64,000 nt of DNA from Lutibacter sp. Hel_I_33_5 (GTDB lineage Bacteria; Bacteroidota; Bacteroidia; Flavobacteriales; Flavobacteriaceae), in contig NZ_VISM01000001.1 of NCBI RefSeq assembly GCF_007827455.1, positions 3,037,421-3,101,420 of the forward strand, in the 5' to 3' direction. Shown piece after piece: positions 55,897 to 64,000 of the stretch. Position 1 is the first letter of the stretch, and each line of letters starts with the position of its first letter. A program made the translations under genes and the position numbers. The notes under the pieces were generated by a model. That model was not told the DNA's origin, ran no database searches, and saw only the letters and a program-made list of their open reading frames with translations.

Positions 55897-58749
55897 TTAT
55901 TTTTGAGTAATTAAAAAGGTTACTTTGTGACCTTTATCATTTATAGTTGGGTTTAGCTCTTCTTGTTTGTATGTTATTTCCCATAATCCAGAACTGTTTA
56001 AAAATTTAAGTCTATCTTCTAAAACATTAGATGATTTTATTTTTATACTAGTTTTCTTTTTAGTGTTTAAAAGTCCTACACCATCATCTATAATTTCTAC
56101 TTTTACACTTTTTTCAGTTAGATGTATAAAATTAATGATCACAGTTCCATTTTCAATTTTATTAAAAAGACCATGATTTATAGCATTTTCTACAATGGGT
56201 TGAATAAGCATAGTAGGAAGCTTAATAGCATCTAAGTTAATCTTTTTATCAATATTAATACTGTATTCAAATTTATCTTTAAAACGAAGTTTTTCAATAT
56301 CTAAATAGTTTTTAATCAGTTTTGCTTCTAGGTTGATACTAATCTCAGTTTCTTTAGATAATTCAAAAAACTGACGAATTAATTTCGAAAATTTAACCAA
56401 ATACAATTCTGATGCTTCTATTTCATTATTATTGATATAATATTGAATGGCTGATAAAGAATTAAATACAAAATGTGGATTCATTTGAGAACGCAACGCT
56501 TTTAATTGTATTTCTGAAAGCTGTTTTTCTTGCAATAATTTATTATTTTTCTTTTCTTGATTTTTTATACTAATCCTCCAAAAAATGTATGCTATGATTC
56601 CACCACAAACTATAATTACAAGAAATTTAAACCAAATTAGTTGCCACCACAAAGGTTTTATAGTAAAGTTAAATTTTGATTCTTTTGTGCCCGATTTTAC
56701 ATGAAAAACATAAGAATCTGGTTTTAAACTATTAAAATTAAAATTATTGGAAGCTGTTGTATTCCATTGATTTTGAATATGTTCTAATTTGTAAGTGAAG
56801 CTAGAAGTATTGCTGTCAGAAAAATTTATAGCATTTGCTTTTAAACTTAACGTAGCATTGGTTTGGTATTTTATACTAGAATTCGATGTTATTAATTGGG
56901 AGTTATAGGTTGCTTTTTCAACAAAAAGATCTAACAATAAATTACTTTTTATTTGATTGATAGGCACTCTTGCTAACCCATAATTTGTACCAACAAAAAG
57001 TTCTTTATCATCAACAAAAATGGTATTAATATTATTGCTTGGCAAACCATCATTTATGGTGTAATTTCTTATAACTTGGTATTTTTTAGTTCTTTTTTTA
57101 AGATGTAATACGCCATTGTTTGTAGCCAACCAAATATCATTTTTATTAATATATGCTTCTTGTACGCTTAAATGTTCTGTTCCTATTAAAGGTTTTATGG
57201 TATTTAAATCTGTAATATAACTACCAAAACCATCTGTATTAACCAATAGTTCTGTTTTACTTAATGCTTTAATACTTAATATAGGTTTATTAAAGTTTTC
57301 ATTTTTAAAAGATATGTCTTGTATTGTATTGTTTATTAATTCTTTAAAACGATTTGTTGTTGCTATTATAAGCCTAGAATTAAAAACCAAAAGATCTGTA
57401 CAACCTTTTAAAGCTATCTCGTTTTTTATTTTGTAGGTTTTATGATTAAATATAGAAAATCCACCAGAAGTCATTCCATACATCTCTGAATTAAAAAATG
57501 CTACTTTTTTAATTCCACCATATATGTAGTTTAATTTTTTATTCTTTGATTGGTTATTTGTAAATCTATTTTTTTGATTATTATGGGTAGTAATAAATGT
57601 TCTATTTAAGAAAAATGTTTTATTTAAAGCAGCTACATTTTGCGCACCAAAACAATACTCGTTAGCTGCTATATAAGGATTAAAAGTTTTACTTTTTTTA
57701 TTATATTTAAAATATCCTTTATTATAAACCCCCATTAACAAGTTGTTATTAATAACATTAAAGGTCTGTATCTTATCATCAATAAAATTATACGTTACTT
57801 GTTGTTTACTTGCTGGCAGTTTATAAATACCTTTATTAAAGGTAGATAACCAAATAGTGTTTTGCCTATCTATAAAACCAAAATGTGCATTTACATGCGA
57901 TGGAAAAAAGTATGGTTTTATAATTTTAAAATTATTATCTAAAAAACCAACAAACCCTTTTCCAGTAATTTGTAGCTTTTTGTCTACCAAATTAATACGC
58001 GGATATTTTATAGCAGTTTTATCAATTTGGTCTTTAAAACTATAAGTTTTAAACTCTAATGAATTTAGGTTTAATATAGAATATTTTTTAGTTGAAGTAT
58101 AAAAATAAATGCTATCATTAATTTGCCCTCTAGCACCATTACTATAACTATATAAATTTGATTTAAATTGTTTTAATAGTTTCTTTTGATTATTATATAT
58201 ATCAAAAGTATTTTTATCATAATTTGGTGTAAAATGCCCTACATTGTTATGAATTACTTGATGAAAAGCATGTAGTTTTGATACCGGTTTTGGCGCTTTA
58301 ATTTTTTGCCACTCCTTATTTTTTAGTTTGTATGTGTTTCTTGGTCCAGCAGGAAAAACACTGTCTTTTATCTGTATAGAAAAAAGAGGGTTTATAATCT
58401 CATCTTTTATTTTATTAGAAAAAACATGTACACTGTCATTTTCTATATATCCTTGTTTTGTAGATTTTGAAAAATACCATATTTTACCATCTGGTGTCGT
58501 AAAAGCATCCCAAATATCGTTAGTTGGTAACCCATTTTTAGTTGTAAAAGTTTTAAAGGTTTTACCATTAAATTTAGCCATGCCTTTGTCTGTTAAAAAC
58601 CACATAAAGCCTTTAGCATCTTGTAAAATGGTATAAACGTGATTACTTGGTAAACCGTCTTTTGTTGTATAATTGGTGTAGTTTTGGGCAAAAGAAAAAC
58701 TACATATTAATATAGCAAACAGTGTTATATGCAGTTTTAGTGCTTTCAA
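55897..58749 (-). CDS. Beta-propeller sensor histidine kinase (LytS/YpdA class)
   Basis: The protein of about 950 residues has a signal peptide (ends SFAQ), a periplasmic domain built from Reg_prop propeller blades (NYTTKDGLPSNHVYTILQDAKGFMWFLTDKG and similar repeats), a Y_Y_Y-like Ig domain (near 650-700), one transmembrane helix (WFKFLVIIVCGGIIAYIFW) and a cytoplasmic His_kinase domain with LRSQMNPHFVFNSLSAIQYYI carrying the phospho-His, plus an HATPase part (IQPIVENAINHGL, DDGVGLL). I use the TTG at 58749. The frame extends to a TTG at 58770, but that codon is part of a TATATTTG promoter element and would be untranscribed. The next gene is its LytTR partner. Confidence 0.88.
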   Translation of the reverse strand: MKALKLHITLFAILICSFSFAQNYTNYTTKDGLPSNHVYTILQDAKGFMWFLTDKGMAKFNGKTFKTFTTKNGLPTNDIWDAFTTPDGKIWYFSKSTKQGYIENDSVHVFSNKIKDEIINPLFSIQIKDSVFPAGPRNTYKLKNKEWQKIKAPKPVSKLHAFHQVIHNNVGHFTPNYDKNTFDIYNNQKKLLKQFKSNLYSYSNGARGQINDSIYFYTSTKKYSILNLNSLEFKTYSFKDQIDKTAIKYPRINLVDKKLQITGKGFVGFLDNNFKIIKPYFFPSHVNAHFGFIDRQNTIWLSTFNKGIYKLPASKQQVTYNFIDDKIQTFNVINNNLLMGVYNKGYFKYNKKSKTFNPYIAANEYCFGAQNVAALNKTFFLNRTFITTHNNQKNRFTNNQSKNKKLNYIYGGIKKVAFFNSEMYGMTSGGFSIFNHKTYKIKNEIALKGCTDLLVFNSRLIIATTNRFKELINNTIQDISFKNENFNKPILSIKALSKTELLVNTDGFGSYITDLNTIKPLIGTEHLSVQEAYINKNDIWLATNNGVLHLKKRTKKYQVIRNYTINDGLPSNNINTIFVDDKELFVGTNYGLARVPINQIKSNLLLDLFVEKATYNSQLITSNSSIKYQTNATLSLKANAINFSDSNTSSFTYKLEHIQNQWNTTASNNFNFNSLKPDSYVFHVKSGTKESKFNFTIKPLWWQLIWFKFLVIIVCGGIIAYIFWRISIKNQEKKNNKLLQEKQLSEIQLKALRSQMNPHFVFNSLSAIQYYINNNEIEASELYLVKFSKLIRQFFELSKETEISINLEAKLIKNYLDIEKLRFKDKFEYSINIDKKINLDAIKLPTMLIQPIVENAINHGLFNKIENGTVIINFIHLTEKSVKVEIIDDGVGLLNTKKKTSIKIKSSNVLEDRLKFLNSSGLWEITYKQEELNPTINDKGHKVTFLITQK

Positions 58750-58767
58750 TGAAATAGCAGTTTTTAT

Positions 58768-58775
58768 CAAATATA
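58768..58775 (-). promoter_or_regulatory. -7 element of the sensor kinase operon
   Basis: The minus strand reads TATATTTG. It lies between the terminator of the upstream broken gene and the kinase, where an independent promoter is needed, and it argues against the TTG start contained within it. Confidence 0.5.
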
Positions 58776-58795
58776 CAATTAAAGGCTCTTAATGT

Positions 58796-58833
58796 AAAAA
58801 GAAACACACCTTTACTTTTGTAAAGGTGTGTTT
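58796..58833 (-). terminator. Terminator after the large T9SS gene
   Basis: AAACACACCTTTAC pairs with GTAAAGGTGTGTTT around a 4-base loop, followed on the minus strand by TTTCTTTTT. It lies 10 bases past the stop codon at 58843. Confidence 0.85.
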
Positions 58834-58842
58834 TTTAAGAAG

Positions 58843-60221
58843 CTATTCAATCATAACTTTAGTAGTCTTTTTAAAGTTATTTCCATTTGTTTTTAAAATG
58901 TAAATACCTTTAGGGTAATTAATCAGATTAATTCTGTTGTCTCCACTTTTAATTTTAAACTTCATTAATTCTTTTCCGTTTAAATCATATAATATAGAGT
59001 TACCAGCTTCTCTAGAATAAATATTCATATAATTCTTTACTGGATTTGGATAAACAAAGAATGATGATTTTTTGTTTTCATCTATTGTAGAAAGTACCTT
59101 GTTATCTTTTACTTCTACTTCTCTTAAAATTAATTCTTCTTTATAATTACCAAACTTATCTAATACCGAAACTTTAAAATATAAAGTAGCTACATAACTA
59201 CAACCTATGCAATCTTTTTGATAAGGTAGGTTATAGGCCAAACTTAATTTAGCTTCTTTTTTATAATCTACACCCTCTTTTGTCCACCAAGATATTTCAT
59301 TAAAGACTGTATTGCCATTATCTTTATTGGTATAAATAGGATTCTTAAGTTCCATTTTTTCATTAGACAGTTTACTATTTAATGGGTCTAAAGAAATTTT
59401 TGGATTCAATTTACTATCTTCTTCATTTGTATATTTAATATCAGAATAAACTAAGTTTACTTTATAATCTGTTATAAATTCAGAATCTACAGTAAATGTA
59501 AACTCATCTACTATTCTTATAACTCCAATATCTTCAACTACTTCGTGAATTGAATCATCTGCGATAAATGGTCCAATACAACAAATAATATCTGGTGTAT
59601 CACAAGCATCACCAATTCCATCATTATCTGAATCTAATTGATCAGGATTTTCAATTGTAGGGCAGTTGTCTACATTGTCAAAAATTCCATCACCATCAGT
59701 ATCTGTAACACAAGGATCACAAGCATCACCAATTCCATCATCATTTGTGTCTTCTTGGTTAGGATTCGAAATTTTTGGACAATTATCACATGCATCAAAT
59801 TCACCATCACCATCTGTATCTACTTCACCACAAGGAGTAGGGTCACAAGCATCACCAATACCATCTCCATCTGTATCTAGTTGATCTAGATTTGCATTGT
59901 CTGGACAATTATCTTTTTCGTCACAAATAAAATCTCCATCTCTATCTATACATGGATCACAAACGTCTCCAATCCCATCGCCATCAATATCAGATTGATC
60001 TTCATTTGCAATTAAAGGACAATTATCACATGCGTCTCCAATTGTGTCATTATCAGAGTTTAATTGATCTGGGTTAGCAGTATCTTTACAGTTATCACAT
60101 GCATCACCAATACCATCATCATCAGAATCTGTTTGATCTGTATTAGATGTATTTATACAATTGTCTTCAACGTCACAAATACCATCACCATCTGTATCTT
60201 TACATCCACCTTCACAATTTA
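58843..60221 (-). pseudogene. Fragment: second thrombospondin type 3 block and T9SS sorting domain
   Basis: This frame is open from the last break to the stop at 58843. It encodes calcium-binding repeats (NCEGGCKDTDGDGICD onward; [16 protein letters not shown]), a beta domain, and the C-terminal T9SS signal with YPNPVKNY, ILYDLNGKELMKF and GIYILKTN. No usual start codon occurs in frame before about 59409, consistent with it being the internal part of a longer gene rather than a gene of its own. Confidence 0.75.
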
Positions 60222-60533
60222 AGAATTAACTAATTGAAATTCATTACCCACAATAGTAACAGTAACCTCTCCAGAATAAGGGTTAGAAAAAGAATAGCCA
60301 TCTTGAGCTTCTTCTCTTACTGTATAATCTCCAGCTTCTAAGCCATAGAATATATACAAACCATTAACATCTGTTATAGCAGTATCAATTAGGGTATTCG
60401 AACTATCATAAAGGTTTACTGTCCAGTTTGATAAAACATTTTCATTAGCCTGTAATTCACCATCGCAATTTGCATCTAAATATTTTCTACCATAAATAGC
60501 GCCTAAGTTATTACAACAGTTATCACCTACCAT
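60219..60533 (-). pseudogene. Fragment: SdrD-B-like domain
   Basis: The piece encodes NLGAIYGRKYLDANCDGEL, WTVNLYDSSNTLIDTAITDVNGLYIFYGLEAGDYTVREEAQDGYSF, a complete SdrD-B/Cna-B-like beta sandwich common as a stalk module in T9SS proteins. It is linked to the preceding piece by adding one G to a GGG run (giving TSQGVAVQGDITSQNNIM). Confidence 0.7.
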
Positions 60534-61105
60534 TATATTATTTTGGCTAGTAATATCTCCTTGAACAGCAACCCTTGTGATGTTGCTGCATCATCTCTAT
60601 GTTCAATAACTAAATAATAAGTACCTTGGTTAAGGTTTATTGTTTGTATTAATGAAGTTGGTGTTTGGAAATTAGCAGTTGTTATAGAATTTGGTACGTG
60701 GCTTACAATAGTATTAACCACAACATCTCCTTCAGCTCGATAACCAATAGAGGCCCAATTATCAGATAAAAACTTAAATCAAATTCTACATCACATTTTC
60801 TAATAAACAAATTTTCTTTCAAATTGATAAGATTCAGTAGTGTTTGTATTTCTGTTATCTACAGAAGCAGTATTAGTCATAAATTCTGATATATACCTAG
60901 CACCAATTAAATTAGCCCAAGCACTGTTTGGAGATATTACATTCCCAGGAGAATCAAAATTAATATTATTATTAGGATTTGGCCCGCTTTTTAAAATCCA
61001 TTTACTGTCTACATTCCCTGCTACTATTGGAATAAGTGAATTTGTTACAGTACTAAACCCAGTAGAAATATTTATCTGAGTGACTGTATCTGTCCTAACG
61101 GGCAA
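60533..61105 (-). pseudogene. Fragments: beta domain between thrombospondin block and SdrD-B domain
   Basis: Three frames are needed here. One piece (60800-61105) reads [20 protein letters not shown]...DSKWILKSGPNPN and ends at FERKF. A short middle piece, IRKCDVEFDLSF, uses a second frame. The third continues SDNWASIGYRAEGDVVVNTIVSHVPN to 60533. The pattern (DSKW, FER, DNWASIGY) matches a beta domain recurrent in flavobacterial surface proteins. Confidence 0.6.
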
Positions 61106-61524
61106 GTATCACAAACATCACCAGCACCATCTCCATCTATATCTTCTTGATTAGGAACAATTATATCACAAACGTCTCCTATATCATCTCCATCTGAATC
61201 TTCTTGGTTAGGGTTTTCAATATATATACAATTGTCGCAATCATTTCCAAAACCATCATTATCAGAATCTAATTGCTCTGGGTTTGGATTCTCTATACAA
61301 TTATCACAAGCATCACCTACACCATCACCATCAGAATCTTTTTGGTCTTTGTTTGGTTCTCTAGGACAATTATCACAAGCATCACCTACACTATCTCCAT
61401 CTACATCTATTTGTTTTGGGTTGTATGTTGTAGGGCAATTATCACAATCATCTCCAATTCCATCTCCATCTTTGTCTTCACCACAAGGATCAAAACAAAC
61501 ATCACCTATACCATCCATTAACAT
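61072..61524 (-). pseudogene. Fragment: thrombospondin type 3 repeats
   Basis: About six DxDxDGxGDxCDNC units (for example [16 protein letters not shown]) with the CDNCP spacing expected for calcium-binding type 3 repeats. It joins the previous fragment at LDVNG/DGIGD, where two bases are missing from an expected GGAGAT. Confidence 0.7.
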
Positions 61525-62488
61525 CTAATTGATCTGGGTTTGGTTTTTCTTTACAATTATCACAATCATCACCAATTCCATCTCCATCTGAATCTAATTG
61601 CTCTGGATTCGAAGTATAAGGACAATTATCACAAGCATCTGGAAATCCATCATTATCTCTGTCTGGACCATCACCTTTAATACAATCTGGGTCACATGCA
61701 TCTCCTATACCATCATTATCCTCATCAGATTGATCTGGGTTAGGATTTTTTGGACAATTATCACAAGCATCTTTATAACCATCACCATCTGAATCTTCAC
61801 CTTCTTGACAAATAGGATCACAAATATCACCAATACCATTTTGATTTACATCTATTTGATGTGGATTGTATCTTCTTGGACAATTATCACAAGCATCAGG
61901 AAAGCCATCTTTATCTCTGTCTGGCCCTTCACCTTTTATACAAGGATCACATGCGTCACCAATACCATTACCATCAGAATCTAATTGATCTGTGTTTGGT
62001 TTTTCTATACAATTATCACAGTCATCTGGTACACCATCACCATCTGTATCCTTAGGGTCTTTACTAATACAGGGAATTTTACATTCTGATGCACAGAAAT
62101 TATCTAATGCAATAATTTCATCATTTACGTTGTCATAATCAGAATCAAATAAAATACCACTTACATTAGTGATTAATTGATTCCAAGCATTTTCAGCATT
62201 TGCACCTGTTAAAGGAGTAGAGCTATTAGCATTAAATAATTGCCAACTACCTAAATCATTATTTGGTACTGTATTGTTTGTAGCTTTGTAAATTGGTAAG
62301 CAATAGTTTTTCCAATTAGCATTTGGTAATGTTTGGTTTGTTGAATTACCAACAAATACAGCCCTAAGTCTAGTATTTAGTTGTGCTATACTATTTATTT
62401 GGTTACCAGTATAAATAGATAATTTAGGAGCTGTATCTGTAGTTGTCGTTTTTGGATCATATTTTAAAGAAAATCGAAACACATACAA
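61502..62488 (-). pseudogene. Fragment: beta domain followed by thrombospondin type 3 repeats
   Basis: The first ~130 residues are a beta domain ([26 protein letters not shown], with NYCLPIYKATNN); the rest has seven calcium-binding repeats alternating with CIKGEGPDRDKDGFPDACDNCP units. It joins its upstream neighbour by adding one T to a TTT run, restoring [12 protein letters not shown]. Confidence 0.7.
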
Positions 62489-62946
62489 TTACCTGGATAT
62501 TTTTGTAACCAATCTCCAAAGAAATCTTTATTATTAATAAGGCTAGATTCTTTATCACTATTTGTAAATCTAATAATGTTTTGTTGTTCTTCTTCTAAAT
62601 CAAAAGCTACATCCAATAAATTATCATTTAGCCAATTTTCTTTATTATAATCTTTTTCAAAATCAATACAGCCATCAATTACTACAGGAGGTTGACAAGC
62701 ATCACCAACTCCATCACCATCTGTATCTAATTGGTTAGGGTTGTTTTTTGTTTTACAATTGTCGCAAGCATCACCAATACCATCTCCATCTGTATCTAAT
62801 TGATCAGCATTGTCTATACCTGGGCAGTTATCTTTTACAACAGCACAGACATTTGCTGGTGATAAATTAATAGGAGTACCTCTATCCAAATAATCTACAC
62901 CAGTTAAACTAAAGGTATTACAAATCGTACTATTTATTTGCTTCAT
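62464..62946 (-). pseudogene. Fragment: start of thrombospondin block and beta domain
   Basis: It encodes a linker with cysteines ([12 protein letters not shown]), two type 3 repeats ([17 protein letters not shown]) and a domain start ([19 protein letters not shown]). Removing one A from an AAA run links it to the preceding piece as [12 protein letters not shown]. Confidence 0.65.
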
Positions 62947-63462
62947 TTTTTACAATAGTAGGAATGTCTATATTTATTTCATCTCCGTACACAAATAAAT
63001 AATTGGTTAGTGATGTAATTTTTAATGTATTATTAATTAATGTAGCACTAAAATCAATTGTATTATTATTAAATGCTCCACCATTTGTAGAAACAGAAAT
63101 TGTTTCCGAACCTAAAGTGTAATTTACATTTGGCAAGCCATCTGTAATTACTAAATCTTTAAATTCTAAATTCCCTAAATTTTTTATATTTAAGCGATAT
63201 AGAATTTCTTGACCTGGAAAACATTTGGTATCGAATTAGAGTTTGTCCATGTTGTACCATTGTCTAAGCTTTGCAATTTTTCAGTTCTAATTCCTGCTAA
63301 TTCTTTTACATTAACATACACAGGACTAGATGTTTTAGAAGTTTCGTCACCATCTAATGTAAATTTATTTGCATATCTACCTGGGGGAGCATTGTTGTTA
63401 ACTCTAACATCAAACTCTATAAAAGTTATCAATACGATATTCTCCACCACAATTATGACCAA
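62930..63462 (-). pseudogene. Fragments: DUF11-like repeat region
   Basis: Two frames, 63190-63462 and 62930 to about 63217, together read FIEFDVRVNNNAPPGRYANK...SIPNVFPGQEILYRLNIKNLGNLEFKDLVITDGLPN once one T is added to a TTTT run. This is the typical DUF11 pattern (PGQ..YRL.I.N.G...) of long surface proteins. Confidence 0.65.
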
Positions 63463-63934
63463 TATTAGGGATTGTCCATTTTAAATCCGTACCACTAGGA
63501 TCATAATTACTGTGATTTGAAGTTACATTAAAATTATTAACATTTCCTGAAATCGTTGGGTTGCAACCTGGGTTTTGACCTAAAGGAGAGGAATAAGAAC
63601 TTTCGGAGCCCAAATAAGTAAAATTTGAATCTAATAAATCAGATATTACTACATTGTTTAAATCGTCTGAACCTGTACTTAAGATTCTTAATCTGTAACG
63701 AATTATATCTCCTGGACTAAAAAATTGATTACTATTACCACAAATAGATTTCTGAACAAAAATTTTCACTTTTGGTTCACTAACGATAAATGACTCAGTA
63801 GCATTTTTAGTTAATAAAGTTGTGTTGTTCGCAAAATTAAATGATGCATTTGCAGTGTTTGTAATGGTGGTACTAGGCAATACATTACTATTAATATTAA
63901 AATATACTTTAGCTAGAAAGGTCCAGTTTACCAA
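63410..63934 (-). pseudogene. Fragment: DUF11-like repeat at the window edge
   Basis: This piece reads WTFLAKVYFNINSNVLPSTTITNTANASF, then KIFVQKSICGNSNQFFSPGDIIRYRLRILSTGSDDLNNVVISDLL. Upstream of it (63935-64000) a different frame, SIRVDLDSSLG, continues past the window. Removing one A from GGTAAACTGG joins them as DSSLGNWTFLAK. Confidence 0.65.
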
Positions 63935-64000
63935 GGCTAGAGTCTAAATCTACTCTTATAGAATCATCAATACCTGTTGAAATTGTACTTATATTAGAGG

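Larger units (their letters stand above)
58843..64000 (-). pseudogene. Giant T9SS surface protein gene broken by eleven frame shifts; 5' end outside the window
   Basis: Read on the minus strand, the protein sequence continues across the whole segment if the frame is changed at about 63928, 63425, 63219, 62934, 62478, 61515, 61101, 60808, 60770, 60573 and 60222. In order it encodes DUF11-like secretion/adhesion repeats (VVISDLLDSNFTYLGSES), a block of thrombospondin type 3 calcium-binding repeats ([14 protein letters not shown]), a beta domain (WASIGYRAEGD), an SdrD-B-like domain (YGRKYLDANCDGELQANENVLSNW, split here), a second thrombospondin block and a type A T9SS sorting domain (FVYPNPVKNY...KGIYILKTN). 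Ten of the eleven breaks are solved by one base, usually within a run of 2-5 identical bases, and none is a nonsense substitution. Either the gene has decayed by indels alone or the consensus sequence is faulty here. Confidence 0.8.

Noticed and set aside
59638..61528. Several plus-strand frames rich in Ser/Pro or Ile/Thr opposite the thrombospondin repeats
   Set aside because: They are shadows of the [14 protein letters not shown] codons read in reverse and have no independent features.
62931..62942. AAA-TAG at a frame break, reminiscent of the AAA-TAR shift sites used by Euplotes
   Set aside because: Only one of eleven breaks has it; the others lack a common slippery motif and shift in both directions, so programmed frameshifting is not supported.

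Overview
The window is about 64 kb of AT-rich chromosome from a member of the Flavobacteriaceae (Bacteroidota), probably marine. This rests on a gliding-motility peptidyl-prolyl isomerase lipoprotein (GldI), two large secreted proteins ending in type IX secretion (T9SS) type A sorting domains, a RibBA whose GTP cyclohydrolase half has lost its zinc cysteines, a MutS2 without Smr domain, many TTG starts, and repeated matches to the Bacteroidota promoter element TAnnTTTG. I see no rRNA, tRNA, CRISPR array, transposase or prophage.

Layout. 1-2.6 kb: the 5' part of purL and an rRNA m5C methyltransferase, both on the minus strand. 2.6-9.3 kb: a minus-strand operon for a PapD-like periplasmic chaperone, two related secreted subunit-like proteins and a 1418-residue outer-membrane-barrel protein. 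It resembles a chaperone/usher fibre system in architecture and is the best candidate here for an undescribed system. 9.4-16 kb: recG, ndk, then a plus-strand run of nrnA-like phosphoesterase, gldI, a second FKBP lipoprotein, a cyclophilin-FKBP fusion lipoprotein and a PAP2 phosphatase. 16-24.3 kb: a GT39 glycosyltransferase and meaB (minus), an ECF sigma operon with a recognisable self-type promoter, cysS, yidD and lgt. 24.4-31.2 kb: a 2061-residue T9SS adhesin with nine MBG repeats and a small barrel-like protein. 31.3-38.1 kb: two tandem M1 metallopeptidases created by a duplication whose edges are still visible, a DUF6702-type protein and two carboxypeptidase-regulatory-like proteins. 38.2-45.5 kb: pepE, then a tightly packed minus operon tpx-dgkA-ftsK-lolA-lptF/G-ribBA. 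45.6-52.9 kb: a MATE exporter, a 90-bp palindromic tandem array, two small genes, a solitary OLD-family ATPase-nuclease, and katG followed by two unrelated palindromic elements. 52.9-58.8 kb: mutS2 and a LytTR two-component system with a beta-propeller sensor. 58.8-64 kb: a very large T9SS protein (DUF11-like, thrombospondin type 3 and SdrD-B-like modules) broken by eleven frame shifts and running off the window end.

How the genes connect. Most of the window serves the cell envelope. Lgt, LolA, LptF/G, YidD and DgkA maintain lipoproteins, LPS and membranes. The three PPIase lipoproteins, including GldI, fold exported proteins. Two T9SS adhesins, M1 peptidases and the chaperone/barrel locus are exported products. 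The ECF operon and the LytTR system are plausible regulators of surface genes, but their targets cannot be read from sequence alone. Palindromic repeats with TGTCA ends recur in intergenic gaps. All family assignments come from reading motifs; no database search was possible.
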